DNA of 64,000 bases from Porphyromonadaceae bacterium (GCA_012523295.1 JAAYIT010000197.1:1-64000), one strand, 5' to 3'. Shown: positions 10,574-20,248, counted from the stretch's first letter. Numbers and translations: made by a program. Notes: generated by a model not told the origin, from the letters alone.

Positions 10574-10671
10574 TTTATTTGTGTGTGTGTGTGTTTAAGT
10601 GAGAATATTGTCTGTTGTGTTTTTTATGAAGTATTTTATAATTCAAATTCCAAGTCGGAATGCTTTAGATT

Positions 10672-11865
10672 TTACTGCCCTAATTCTAATAATCCCATAA
10701 TAAGCGGTCCGGTTGCTTTGGCATCGTTGTCACGTATCTTCTCATTGATATAATACTCAAAGCTCCCGTCACGATAGGGATTTCCTCCCAATCCGCCCAC
10801 CTGACAACAACGGGTCAATGTCAAAGTTCCATCCGGATTTTCTATCAAAAGTTCTTTTTTCAATCCGTTGAAAGCTTTTTCGGCCACTTCCCGATATTTC
10901 TTGTCAAGATAGCCTTTGTTTACAGCTTTCGCGTAAGAATACATAAACTGCGTTGTCACCGATGCTTCAGGATAATTTCCTTCTCGCGTTGGCTGATCAA
11001 GAACCTGGTACCAAAGCCCGTTTTTGTCCTGGTATTTTGGCAGTGTTTCGGCTAATCCTTGAATCCAACCGATAATTGAAGTTCTTCCCGGATGATTTTC
11101 CGGAATAAAATCGAGCACATCGACCATTGCCATATACCACCAGCCAATGCTTCTGCCCCAGAAATTTGGTGAATGTCCGGTTTCAGGATTTGCCCATCGC
11201 TGCGATTTGCTTTCATCCCAGGCATGGTGATAAAGTCCGGTTTTTGAGTCGTAAGTGTTTTTTTGACAAATGGTAAACTGCTTCACAGCTTCGTCAATCC
11301 ATTCCGGCTTGTTGAAAGTTTGACCGTACTGCGCCAAAAAAGGCGATGCCATATATAAACCGTCGAGCCAAATTTGATGCTGATAGATCAGTTTGTGCCA
11401 ATATCCGCCTTCGAGTGTCCGTGGATGATATTTCATCTGATTAACTAACAGATCCATCGCTTTTCTGTACTTTTCGTTTTTAGTTTGATGATATACGTCA
11501 AAAAGAACTTTTCCGGAATTAATGTAGTCAATATTGTATGTTTCAACATGATACAAATGAATCGAACCATCGTCTGAAATCAAAGTGTCTGCCCATTGTT
11601 CCACGTAGTTATAATATTTTTCATCGCCTGTATGCTTCCACATTTTCAGCATAGCGAGCGTGCCTACACCCTGCGCATACCCGAAAAACAACCGCTTACC
11701 ATGATCTAATTGCCAGGCTTCCGGGAATCGTTTCATCTCCGAATCCGCAAACCACCTGGCGTATTTCAGGTAAGTTTCTTTGTCTGTCTTCTTTGCTTGC
11801 ACAGTATTAGCCGGCAATAAAAACGCGATTAAAATTGCCGTTATTATGGTGGTTATTTTATTCAT
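10672..11865 (-). CDS. GH105 unsaturated rhamnogalacturonyl hydrolase
   Basis: 397 aa; 'RFFGYAQGVGTLAMLKMW'-type N-term, 'GHSPNFWGRSIGWWYMAMVDVLDFIPENHPGR', 'GNYPEASVTTQFMYSYAKAVNKGYL' as in YteR-like GH105. Confidence 0.92.
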   Translation of the reverse strand: MNKITTIITAILIAFLLPANTVQAKKTDKETYLKYARWFADSEMKRFPEAWQLDHGKRLFFGYAQGVGTLAMLKMWKHTGDEKYYNYVEQWADTLISDDGSIHLYHVETYNIDYINSGKVLFDVYHQTKNEKYRKAMDLLVNQMKYHPRTLEGGYWHKLIYQHQIWLDGLYMASPFLAQYGQTFNKPEWIDEAVKQFTICQKNTYDSKTGLYHHAWDESKSQRWANPETGHSPNFWGRSIGWWYMAMVDVLDFIPENHPGRTSIIGWIQGLAETLPKYQDKNGLWYQVLDQPTREGNYPEASVTTQFMYSYAKAVNKGYLDKKYREVAEKAFNGLKKELLIENPDGTLTLTRCCQVGGLGGNPYRDGSFEYYINEKIRDNDAKATGPLIMGLLELGQ

Positions 11866-11898
11866 ACGATTAATTTTTATTTTTTACATTAAGGACGT
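11863..11898 (-). repeat. 36-bp leader repeat, copy 1 (contains GH105 start codon and micro-ORF stop)
   Basis: catacgattaatttttattttttacattaaggacgt, 32/36 identical to 11956-11991. Confidence 0.85.
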
Positions 11899-11958
11899 AT
11901 GGAACACGCCATTAACCATTTTCTTGGGTTTAAGAATTATCTCAAATGGCTGTTTCAT
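11884..11958 (-). CDS. Putative 24-aa micro-ORF MKQPFEIILKPKKMVNGVFHTSLM
   Basis: ATG at 11958, TAA at 11884; homologous to micro-ORF at 44274-44351 (MKQP......M.NGVFH..LM), with synonymous differences GTG/GTT, TTA/TTG, TAA/TGA. Confidence 0.55.
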   Translation of the reverse strand: MKQPFEIILKPKKMVNGVFHTSLM

Positions 11959-11991
11959 ACGATTATATTTTATTTTTAAAATTAAGGACGT
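11956..11991 (-). repeat. 36-bp leader repeat, copy 2 (contains micro-ORF start codon)
   Basis: catacgattatattttatttttaaaattaaggacgt, 32/36 identical to 11863-11898. Confidence 0.85.
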
Positions 11992-11996
11992 TTTGT

Positions 11997-13070
11997 TTAT
12001 TTCGTAATTTTAAATACAAATCCGGAAGCCGTTTGATATTTTCCGCCCTGCATTGCGTTAAACATATATGCAGGCTGTCCATCTTTCATCAAAAGTTGTG
12101 GTCTTTCGAACCTGCCGTAACGTTTCAAATGACTTGGCGCCGGTGGTTCTGTAATATAATACTCTGCTCCGAACCAACCGATTTTAGGTTTTCCCCAGTT
12201 GATTCCGTCTTTCGATTCAAAATACAATCCGACTTTGTGATCAAAAAAGCCCATATCACGCATCAACATCTTAAAAGTGCCATTCTCATACCAAACATAC
12301 GCATCTTCAACCTGTCTGTTTTCTCCAAAACCTGAAAAATCAACTATCGGATTGCCTTTATACTTTTTGTATTTCCCGGTTATTTTGTTTGAAACGGCTA
12401 AGCCATATTTTCTATTTCCACGTATCGAACCTTTCTCTGTGACGTACGCACTATCGTTCCATGATTTATAGTAAAGCCGGTTTTGACCATTCGGATGTTT
12501 CAAAAAAGCCGGGTTTGTAGTGCAGTGGTCATCCCAGTTCCCTTTTTCAGAAACATCCAACAGCGGTTTTTCAGCTCGTTTCCAGGGGCCGCTGAGCGAT
12601 TTTGCTACGGCGACTCCGATCCGTTTCGTGTTGGTTTTGCCGTTACTGTTTCCCATATAGAAAAGATAGTATTTCTTCCCAACCTTTTGAATATGCGGGT
12701 TGTGACACGTTGTTGCATCCCAGTATCCCGGGCGGGGCGCCAATACAGTTTCTACAAAAGTATAGGGTCCTTCAGGTTTGTCGGCAACCGCATGAGCAAT
12801 TTCGCATTTATGAATCCATCCGCCCATTCCGTATTTCGATGGCCAACGGGAGTAGAACACATGGACTTTCCCATCGTCACCGTAAATCGGAGCGACACAC
12901 CAGACATAGTAATCTTCCGTTTCAAGAATCCGCCCGATCGGTTTCAGTGTTTTGGAAAACTCAGATATGTCAGCATCGCTGTACTTTGTCCCATTTTCTT
13001 GTGAAAATCCAATCAGAATGGTAATCTGTAAAAATAGGATTAGAAGTGTATTTCTTTGAGAAAAATTCAT
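11997..13070 (-). CDS. GH43-like five-bladed beta-propeller glycoside hydrolase, secreted
   Basis: 357 aa; 'YYVWCVAPIYGDDGKVHVFYSRWP', 'ATTCHNPHIQKVGKKYYLFYMGNSN', 'VEDAYVWYENGTFKMLMRDM'. Confidence 0.75.
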   Translation of the reverse strand: MNFSQRNTLLILFLQITILIGFSQENGTKYSDADISEFSKTLKPIGRILETEDYYVWCVAPIYGDDGKVHVFYSRWPSKYGMGGWIHKCEIAHAVADKPEGPYTFVETVLAPRPGYWDATTCHNPHIQKVGKKYYLFYMGNSNGKTNTKRIGVAVAKSLSGPWKRAEKPLLDVSEKGNWDDHCTTNPAFLKHPNGQNRLYYKSWNDSAYVTEKGSIRGNRKYGLAVSNKITGKYKKYKGNPIVDFSGFGENRQVEDAYVWYENGTFKMLMRDMGFFDHKVGLYFESKDGINWGKPKIGWFGAEYYITEPPAPSHLKRYGRFERPQLLMKDGQPAYMFNAMQGGKYQTASGFVFKITK

Positions 13071-13145
13071 TTTCCGGCTTCAAATATTATAATACAACAC
13101 TCATCAAACGTTCTAACAAATTGATTCAGAGAACCCTATCCGGTT

Positions 13146-16100
13146 TTATCTCTGCAAAGTAACCGCCATAAGTCCTATTACCACATCGTTTGATAATGTC
13201 TCCAATGTCAGGTGGCTTAGCTCCTTTGATTTATCCAACGGGATATCAAGCAAAACTCCCGCGCCGCCTTCAATGGATCGTCCATAAACTCCTTTGATTT
13301 TTAGATCTCTTTCTAAGTTGTTTGAAATCAAACCTGAATTCAAGTGAATTCTGTATGGTCTTTCTCCTTTGATTTTGAAAGCTAAGTCATCGACAAAATA
13401 ATCTTGCTCGATCGGACACCAGTTATCGGGATTTACCAAATTAACGTTTTTAAAACTTCCATCCTTATAAAACACGGTCACAGAACCATTTTCGATATGA
13501 CATTGCATATGATTCGTGCTGCCGGCCATCATGAGGTAAGCGTTGGACGCTTTTCCTGTAAGCTGAATATCTGTTTTAGTCGGATAGTTGTCCCAAAGCG
13601 AAGTGAAAATGATGTTTTTTCCCTTTTTCGGTGTTCTGAAATCAAACCCAAAGGGAGTCTCCAGCAAGTTGTCTTGCACTTCATTTCTCATTCCGGTATC
13701 ATCAATCTCCGCAGTCATTGTCGGGTGGCACCACTCACCTATTCCTTGTGTCGGAAGTTGTAGCGTGGTATAGGGCGATCTGGGTGTAAGATATTGGTTC
13801 CTAAATATATCCGTAACAGAAGAATTGAAATAATTATCAATATTTACAGGCTCACAGTTAGCCGCAATTACATGTTTGAAATGAGGAGAGCGCTCTGTTT
13901 TATCTTGTTCAATTTCAATGTTTACCGGCATCCACCAACGCATCGCGCCCGATTTATTTTTCACAAATACGGAGTGGAACCGTGATTTTCCATTGATTTT
14001 GCCCTTCAAGCTATTGGAGCTCACGACTGTTGCATTTTCCAACACATTTTGAGGGTCAAAAATCTCAACAATTTCGTATCGGCTTTGGAAGTTCAAATTA
14101 TCTCCATTTCGATAAACTTGTTTTTTATTACTATTAGTTTGAATGTTTTCTCCTTCCCATTCAATCTTTATTTCCATCGGGACACCTTGCTTAATCGGCA
14201 ATTTAACGTTAATCATCGCTTTACCGACAGACTTTTCGTTTACTTCCCATTTCAGGTTTTGACCTTTTGAAGCTATGGATTTAATGTTGCTTGATAAGGC
14301 CGGAATCTGCAATTCAAGCAGCTCGATATTAGCTAAATTGCTTTGAATCAGATAAGTTTCTACACGATTTTCACTTCTTCTGTAATCAAAAGAAATATCC
14401 GGAGTTTTCAATTGTGCAAACTCCCACTTCTGAGGAAATCCGGGCTTTACAACCAATGTTTTGTTCAACGCATCGGGCGTAATTCCGTAAAGTCCCTGAA
14501 TGAACACACGTGATGCCACACCGATTGGATCGGCAAAATCACGATAGCTCTCACCCCGAGCGGCATCGTAAAAACTCACTTGTCCGAAATTTCCCGGACT
14601 GCCACCAAGGTACATTCCATCAAGCACAGAACTCTTCAGCAATTTGAATCCTTTTTCATTTCTTCCGGCTTGAAAATAGGATAGCGCGGTGTGCATTACT
14701 TCTGCAAATGCAACGTTATTGATACTCCACGAGTATGGAAACCAGTTTGTCGTGGAAATAGTCTGATAATTATCGTCTTTCAGCCCTTTGGCTACAACCG
14801 GAATGTGAGGAATCTCATTATCAATATATTGTGTAGCCTGATACCAGTGGAAATTATCACCAACTTCACTATCAACGGCATGATAAACAGACCAGACCGC
14901 TGCACTCTTATGTAATCTCTTCAACCCCATAAAATCCTTATATTCAGCCCAATGCCCTCTCTCTTTTAACCAAAGTGTATTTTCAATAGCTTTTCCGATT
15001 TTTTCTGCTTCTTTTCGATAGGGTTCCGGGTTTTCACCTATTTTTTCAGCTATCAACGCAGCCATTTTATTTGAGCGGTAATTATAAGCCGTGGAATGTG
15101 TCACAGCACCGCTGTTGTAGTAAAGCGCATCGCTCGCCCAAATACAGGCATACGCATCATAAAGACCGTCATTATCCGGGTCGTAATTCATTTTCTCCCA
15201 CTTCAAATGACTTGTGATAACAGGCCACATTTTTCGAGCGTAATCCAAATCGCCTGTCCAGTTCAAATGCCAGAGCAACTCGTCAATGTAGCATAAATTC
15301 ATATTATAATGGTGCATTTGATTTGGTCTGTTCGGGTTTCTACAAATGTAACCATTACTGTATTGAGGTGTGCCCCAGGTCTTTACGGAGCGAGCCAGAT
15401 TTAATTCTTTGTCCTGAGCCGGGTGAGGAATTATTTGCGGAACAGTGGTAACCTGACTTCCGGCGTAGTTGTCAAAGTGCGTTCGCGCACGATCGTGCCA
15501 GCCTAAGAAATCGCCTGTATATCCGGCTCGCCAGCCTGTGAGCTGCATTCTCCATCCTATAGCGCCATGCAGCCATACTTCTCCATCCCAAATGGCATCA
15601 GCTGCGACTGCCAAAGCTCCCCCAATGGTATTGAAAAAAGGATCGGGAGTGTTAATTGTAATGCGGGATGCGAGTTCTTTACGAAATTTTTCCGCGTTTT
15701 CAAATTTTGCTTTAAGCTCGTTTTGATTAAGGTTATTTTCTCTCCCAATATAAACATATTGCTCCTTTCGCAATGTCACCGATCCATTTAGTGCAGGAAG
15801 CTCATCAATTGACAACAAGGATTTTTCAGGAAAAACTCCAAATAAATTCAAGCTGTTTTCAGGACCGAAAGTGAGCGAAAATTTATTTTTATTCAGACTG
15901 TATATATTTCCCTTACAATATTGCGGTTTTAGATCAAATGCATCAATCGGGTCAACACCCATATCGCCTTCCCTTGAAAATCGGGTATTTGAAGCGCCTC
16001 CAAATCTCCAATTAAGCTGAATATTCTTAGGCGTTTTTTCGGACGTAATTTTCCAAATGGCTCCTTCGATATCGTACAATGCCAACGCTTCAATAATAAT

Positions 16101-16493
16101 TTTGCCTTTTCCCAGCACAGGATCTGTAATCTCATATATTCTCTTCCCGGGACGATAACGGCTTTCGATTCGCTGTGCATCATTTAGTTTCAATAATGTC
16201 TTATTATTATTTGAAACCGCGAAAGTCAAATTACCTCCCATTCGCGGGAGATAAAATGCGAATTCGGGTACATCGCCGGTTTCGAGCCTGAAACCCGAAT
16301 TTCCTCCATACAATGCCCTGTTGAATTTGTTTTTACCGTTTACAATAACGAAATCCTCTCCATCCGGCGCATACCTCAACGTCCTTTCCTGACGGTGTTT
16401 CCCTTCATTGAGGGAAGAAAGAGGCTGAGCAATTGAAGTGAATGAGATTGCTAAAAAGAAAAAAATTACAGCTGTTTTATATTTAAGGATCAT
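13146..16493 (-). CDS. Large secreted (a/a)6-barrel glycosidase-like protein with DUF4450-type C-terminal region
   Basis: 1115 aa; six-hairpin features 'LHGAIGWRMQLTGWRAGYTGDFLGWHDRAR', 'DLDYARKMWPVITSHLKWEKMNYDPDNDGLYDAYACIWASD', 'TSTTNWFPYSWSINN'; family name from memory of RG PUL proteins. Confidence 0.7.
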   Translation of the reverse strand: MILKYKTAVIFFFLAISFTSIAQPLSSLNEGKHRQERTLRYAPDGEDFVIVNGKNKFNRALYGGNSGFRLETGDVPEFAFYLPRMGGNLTFAVSNNNKTLLKLNDAQRIESRYRPGKRIYEITDPVLGKGKIIIEALALYDIEGAIWKITSEKTPKNIQLNWRFGGASNTRFSREGDMGVDPIDAFDLKPQYCKGNIYSLNKNKFSLTFGPENSLNLFGVFPEKSLLSIDELPALNGSVTLRKEQYVYIGRENNLNQNELKAKFENAEKFRKELASRITINTPDPFFNTIGGALAVAADAIWDGEVWLHGAIGWRMQLTGWRAGYTGDFLGWHDRARTHFDNYAGSQVTTVPQIIPHPAQDKELNLARSVKTWGTPQYSNGYICRNPNRPNQMHHYNMNLCYIDELLWHLNWTGDLDYARKMWPVITSHLKWEKMNYDPDNDGLYDAYACIWASDALYYNSGAVTHSTAYNYRSNKMAALIAEKIGENPEPYRKEAEKIGKAIENTLWLKERGHWAEYKDFMGLKRLHKSAAVWSVYHAVDSEVGDNFHWYQATQYIDNEIPHIPVVAKGLKDDNYQTISTTNWFPYSWSINNVAFAEVMHTALSYFQAGRNEKGFKLLKSSVLDGMYLGGSPGNFGQVSFYDAARGESYRDFADPIGVASRVFIQGLYGITPDALNKTLVVKPGFPQKWEFAQLKTPDISFDYRRSENRVETYLIQSNLANIELLELQIPALSSNIKSIASKGQNLKWEVNEKSVGKAMINVKLPIKQGVPMEIKIEWEGENIQTNSNKKQVYRNGDNLNFQSRYEIVEIFDPQNVLENATVVSSNSLKGKINGKSRFHSVFVKNKSGAMRWWMPVNIEIEQDKTERSPHFKHVIAANCEPVNIDNYFNSSVTDIFRNQYLTPRSPYTTLQLPTQGIGEWCHPTMTAEIDDTGMRNEVQDNLLETPFGFDFRTPKKGKNIIFTSLWDNYPTKTDIQLTGKASNAYLMMAGSTNHMQCHIENGSVTVFYKDGSFKNVNLVNPDNWCPIEQDYFVDDLAFKIKGERPYRIHLNSGLISNNLERDLKIKGVYGRSIEGGAGVLLDIPLDKSKELSHLTLETLSNDVVIGLMAVTLQR

Positions 16494-16571
16494 TTTATTA
16501 TCTTGTTGAAAATCGGTTTCCCAACATCATCGATTAATTTTAATTTTTGGATTTCTCCAACATATAACATC

Positions 16572-16673
16572 GAGGTAGCCTTGACTTTTTCTCGCAATTG
16601 CAAATTGAAAATTCCAATTTATCAGAGCTGAACCTTGCAGTGGCATTTTGCATTTTTAAGCCAAGACGACTTC
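16572..16673 (+). mobile_element. MITE-like family B copy (102 bp)
   Basis: gaggtagccttgactttttctcgcaattgcaaattgaaaattccaattt...ccaagacgacttc; ends are imperfect inverted repeats (12/16); strong similarity to 54462-54623. Confidence 0.7.
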
Positions 16674-16777
16674 AAAAAAACTAAAAAAACAAACAGAATC
16701 AGTTTGACTTAAAGCTTAACATGAGTCACTGCCTAACCTCTTAAAAGCGAGGTGTTTTATGAGAATTTCCTCACACT

Positions 16778-18895
16778 TTATGGCATTTTTTGCAAACCTT
16801 CCCATTTTACTTTCCATTTTCCGTCTTTAGGGAAGCCCGGGTTTTTACCTTCGCTGCCATCCCATCCGGCGCACATCATGGCAACTGCTGTCAACAAGCC
16901 GCCATTTCCGGGTAGATAAACGCGTAGTCTCCCATCCTGATAGTTATGTCCGTTTACCAAATAGGTGTTCGTTCTTTTATCCATCAGTAGCGCCCCGACA
17001 GCTTTTTCCGGTTCACCCAGGCGTGCCGCGCTCATTGCAGTCATAGGATAGTCCCAACCCCAGGTTTTTCCCCAGTTCCAGTTATCCCAGATCCAATTGA
17101 GCGTATTTCGCATATAGTCTTCACGGATTATTTTACTTAACGGTAAAATTCCAACCGCCCCCAAAACTGCCGGATGATCGGAAGTAAAACGGATATCTTT
17201 GTAGGTATCTACAGCATCTTCTGAAGCTAAATACAGCCCATCGGAATTGTACGCGAGAGGAGACAGCTTGTCAATTAATTCATCCCAGTTCAAATTTCGT
17301 TTTTGCCCGGTTCTCTCTCTCCATTCTTGTGCCACAGACATTGCATAATGCCAGTAGGACAACTCAAAGGGCGGATTTATAGTTTCCGATGCGCGTAGTG
17401 TTTCTTGCGCGGGGATAGTTCCTTTGAGAATAAAGCGGCCTTCAAGCTCATCGTATGTTGCAAATGAATACATAAAATTTGCTGTTTCCTCCACTAAGTG
17501 CGCATATTTATCCAAAACTTCCGGCGATGGATTACTCCGATAAATTAATTCAGCCATATAGATAAAATGCGGTTGTTGCCAAATAAGAAAACTTCCCACT
17601 TTTGAAGGCGCTTCCAGAGCCGAAGGATCGGTCATTTTCATCCATCGTATTCCATCAAAACCTTGTCTCTGGGCAATTTCTTTAGCTATCGGTTCTGCTT
17701 TGAAATACCAATTTAAGGTTTTTTCAAGCATTTCAGGCCTGTTCCAAAGCGCGAACTGAACTTGATGCCACCAAATCATTTCGAGGTGAAATTTTCCGTA
17801 CCAAGAGTTGTAAGTCAATCCTGTTTCCTGTGGCGGGGTTGTTCCTGAACACTGAATAGCAAGAAGATACTGACTCAAAACCACTCGTCTTTCTAACTCA
17901 CCGGCTCGCTCGTCGGTGCATTCAGAAAAATCAACCGCAGCGCCCGATGTCCAGAAATTATTCCAATATTTTTCTGCCTCAGCGAATGTAACTGTTGTAG
18001 TTGGATTTTGACTTTCAGCTTGTTCCGCAGTAAAATGTCCTGTAAAATTCAATTCATTCTCTTCAGCCTGAAGTACAAAATAGTTTTTTGATTTTTCAGT
18101 AAGCCGGGCTTCGTTTTCCCATTCTACGTTTACATAATAGATGGTTTCGTCTAATTCTCGTTTTATCAATGCCGAAGATGCTGTCTGTTTTACTATCGTG
18201 GAATTATGTTTATCATTCGCGTCCCAGTTTGAGGCATCATCGGAATGTCCACCTGTAGGATAAGCGAACTGAATTTTTACTGCCGGTTTTTCACCTTCAG
18301 TTTTTATCCGAACGGCGATCATATCCTGACTTGGATGAGCCGAAGTTTCTACTTGATATGAAGTGTTTTTGGCATTGAATTTACTGCTTATTTTTCCCGA
18401 CCACAAATCAAGCGTCTGATCCGGATTTTTGATATCAGACAGTGAAATATCATCCAATTCAAGTCCGATTGAACCCAAATGAAGCCTGTGCGGATTGACT
18501 CTGAAATAATCGGCCGCTTCTTGTTGTCGCCCTTTTTCATTGAATTGTACCGCATAGGGTTCAGCTTTTCCTCTTCCAAAATCATAATCTCTAAGGGTTT
18601 CATCATGTTTGAATCCTTTCACATTCGGGAAACTGTGCCAACCCCACTGGCTTTGAGTGCCGAGCGGCATTCCTTTTCTATATTCAATCGGGAAGGTTTG
18701 CATACCCGTAATGTCCACCGTATAAGCAAATTCTCCATTCCCAACGGAAAGTGAACCAAGCGTGTCAATTTCTGTCAAACGCGGATTGTTTCGTGTTACC
18801 AAGTCATTTCGATCAATTTTAGAATTGCTGCTTGTTCCACAAGAGAGAAAAACAAAAAGGACAAACAGATAGATTGAAGATTTCATTTTTTTCAT
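16778..18895 (-). CDS. Lipoprotein with (a/a)6 glycosidase-like fold (GH65-like/uncharacterised glycoside hydrolase)
   Basis: 705 aa; lipobox 'FVFLSCGTSSN'; 'LGSLSVGNGEFAYTVDITGMQTF', 'YNSWYGKFHLEMIWWHQVQFALWNRPEMLEKTLNWYF', 'WNWGKTWGWDYPMTAMSAARLGEPEKAV'. Confidence 0.7.
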   Translation of the reverse strand: MKKMKSSIYLFVLFVFLSCGTSSNSKIDRNDLVTRNNPRLTEIDTLGSLSVGNGEFAYTVDITGMQTFPIEYRKGMPLGTQSQWGWHSFPNVKGFKHDETLRDYDFGRGKAEPYAVQFNEKGRQQEAADYFRVNPHRLHLGSIGLELDDISLSDIKNPDQTLDLWSGKISSKFNAKNTSYQVETSAHPSQDMIAVRIKTEGEKPAVKIQFAYPTGGHSDDASNWDANDKHNSTIVKQTASSALIKRELDETIYYVNVEWENEARLTEKSKNYFVLQAEENELNFTGHFTAEQAESQNPTTTVTFAEAEKYWNNFWTSGAAVDFSECTDERAGELERRVVLSQYLLAIQCSGTTPPQETGLTYNSWYGKFHLEMIWWHQVQFALWNRPEMLEKTLNWYFKAEPIAKEIAQRQGFDGIRWMKMTDPSALEAPSKVGSFLIWQQPHFIYMAELIYRSNPSPEVLDKYAHLVEETANFMYSFATYDELEGRFILKGTIPAQETLRASETINPPFELSYWHYAMSVAQEWRERTGQKRNLNWDELIDKLSPLAYNSDGLYLASEDAVDTYKDIRFTSDHPAVLGAVGILPLSKIIREDYMRNTLNWIWDNWNWGKTWGWDYPMTAMSAARLGEPEKAVGALLMDKRTNTYLVNGHNYQDGRLRVYLPGNGGLLTAVAMMCAGWDGSEGKNPGFPKDGKWKVKWEGLQKMP

Positions 18896-18898
18896 TTT

Positions 18899-20191
18899 TT
18901 ACTTGACTAATGAATTAAGATATATTTCGATATTTGTATATTCTGTGTGTAAATCGTATTGATTATTATCATTCGGATCGTAAGGATTTAAGCCGTTTTT
19001 TCTTTCCCAGTAATCCGGCATACCGTCATTATCGGAGTCCAGACGAGCTTTTCTGCTCCTTAATTTAGGCCATCCGCCCACCTCATCCGGGTGATCAATC
19101 AATCCTTTATTGCCAACATTTATTTTTCCGGATTTCACCTGTTTTATTGTTTTCTTGTCGTATGAATCCCTTTTGAAACTACAGCCAACGTTTTTTAAGA
19201 CGGAAAAATAGGCGTTTTGTACTGACTGTTCGGAGATAGGTTCAAAATGGAAGGGAACATCGACGCGTGAATTCAAAAAATTCTTGCCACTTACTCCTTT
19301 CCAGTTATCCTCATTAATTAAATTATTGCCCTGCATGATATTACCTTCAAGGAAATATTTTCCCGTACCGTCATCGGCTACATCTAAAAATCTCCGCATA
19401 GTAGAAGCTGGTCCGGGTTTGAAGTAATTTTTCACTATATTTATTTCACCGTATCTGCCTCCACCGTAAGCTGTTTTGTAGCCCCAATTGAAAATGACAT
19501 TGTTTCTGAAATCTACATTTTTTGTATTTTCATATGACGCGAATCTCGGATTTCTGCTTGAGTGATTTGCCAATAAATTATGGTGAAAACTGGCTTTATT
19601 TCCTCCCCAAATTCCACCAAATCCATGACTACCTTTGCTATGAACAGATGCCGTAAGGCTGTGAGAGACAAGGCACCACTGTATAGTCAAATTATCAACC
19701 CGATAAAATGACAAACATTCATCTACTGACCAGCTGACAGACAAATGGTCGAGAATTACATTTTTTTGCCCTGCGCTCCCGCCACTCAGCGCATCGTATT
19801 CTCTGCCGCTTTCATCTCCCATCCGAACCCGAATGTAACGGACTATCACTTCACTGGCATTGATTATCAAGGGATAATCTTTTAAACAAGTCCCGTCACC
19901 GGGAGCAGACTGACCAGCTATGGTTATGCTGTCATGATTGATTCGCAGCGGAGACTTAAGCTCTATCGTGCCATCAATATTGAAAACTACTGTTCGCGCG
20001 CCCGTCTGTTCTACAGCATGTCTCAAACTACCTTCGCCGGAATCATGCAGATTACTAACAATCAACACTTTGCCGCCTCTGCCTCCTGAAGTGTTTTTCC
20101 CAAATCCTTCAGCGCCCGGAAACGCGAGCGTTTGAGATTGAATAGAATAGGCAAGACAAGTAAACGCGAAAACGAGGAAGATTTTTGGCAT
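18899..20191 (-). CDS. PL1 pectate lyase-like protein
   Basis: 430 aa; 'LAFPGAEGFGKNTSGGRGGKVLIVSNLHDSGEGSLRHAVEQTGARTVVFNIDGTIEL', 'VIVRYIRVRMGDE', 'DHLSVSWSVDECLSFYR'. Confidence 0.93.
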   Translation of the reverse strand: MPKIFLVFAFTCLAYSIQSQTLAFPGAEGFGKNTSGGRGGKVLIVSNLHDSGEGSLRHAVEQTGARTVVFNIDGTIELKSPLRINHDSITIAGQSAPGDGTCLKDYPLIINASEVIVRYIRVRMGDESGREYDALSGGSAGQKNVILDHLSVSWSVDECLSFYRVDNLTIQWCLVSHSLTASVHSKGSHGFGGIWGGNKASFHHNLLANHSSRNPRFASYENTKNVDFRNNVIFNWGYKTAYGGGRYGEINIVKNYFKPGPASTMRRFLDVADDGTGKYFLEGNIMQGNNLINEDNWKGVSGKNFLNSRVDVPFHFEPISEQSVQNAYFSVLKNVGCSFKRDSYDKKTIKQVKSGKINVGNKGLIDHPDEVGGWPKLRSRKARLDSDNDGMPDYWERKNGLNPYDPNDNNQYDLHTEYTNIEIYLNSLVK

Positions 20192-20248
20192 AGAACAAAA
20201 AGTATATAATAAATAAAAAAAAATCTTAAACCGAATGGCTGAAAATTT

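Noticed and set aside
12483-13004. 173-aa and 140-aa plus-strand ORFs (12483-13004, 12602-13024)
   Set aside because: Antisense shadows of the well-supported GH43-like gene; composition not protein-like
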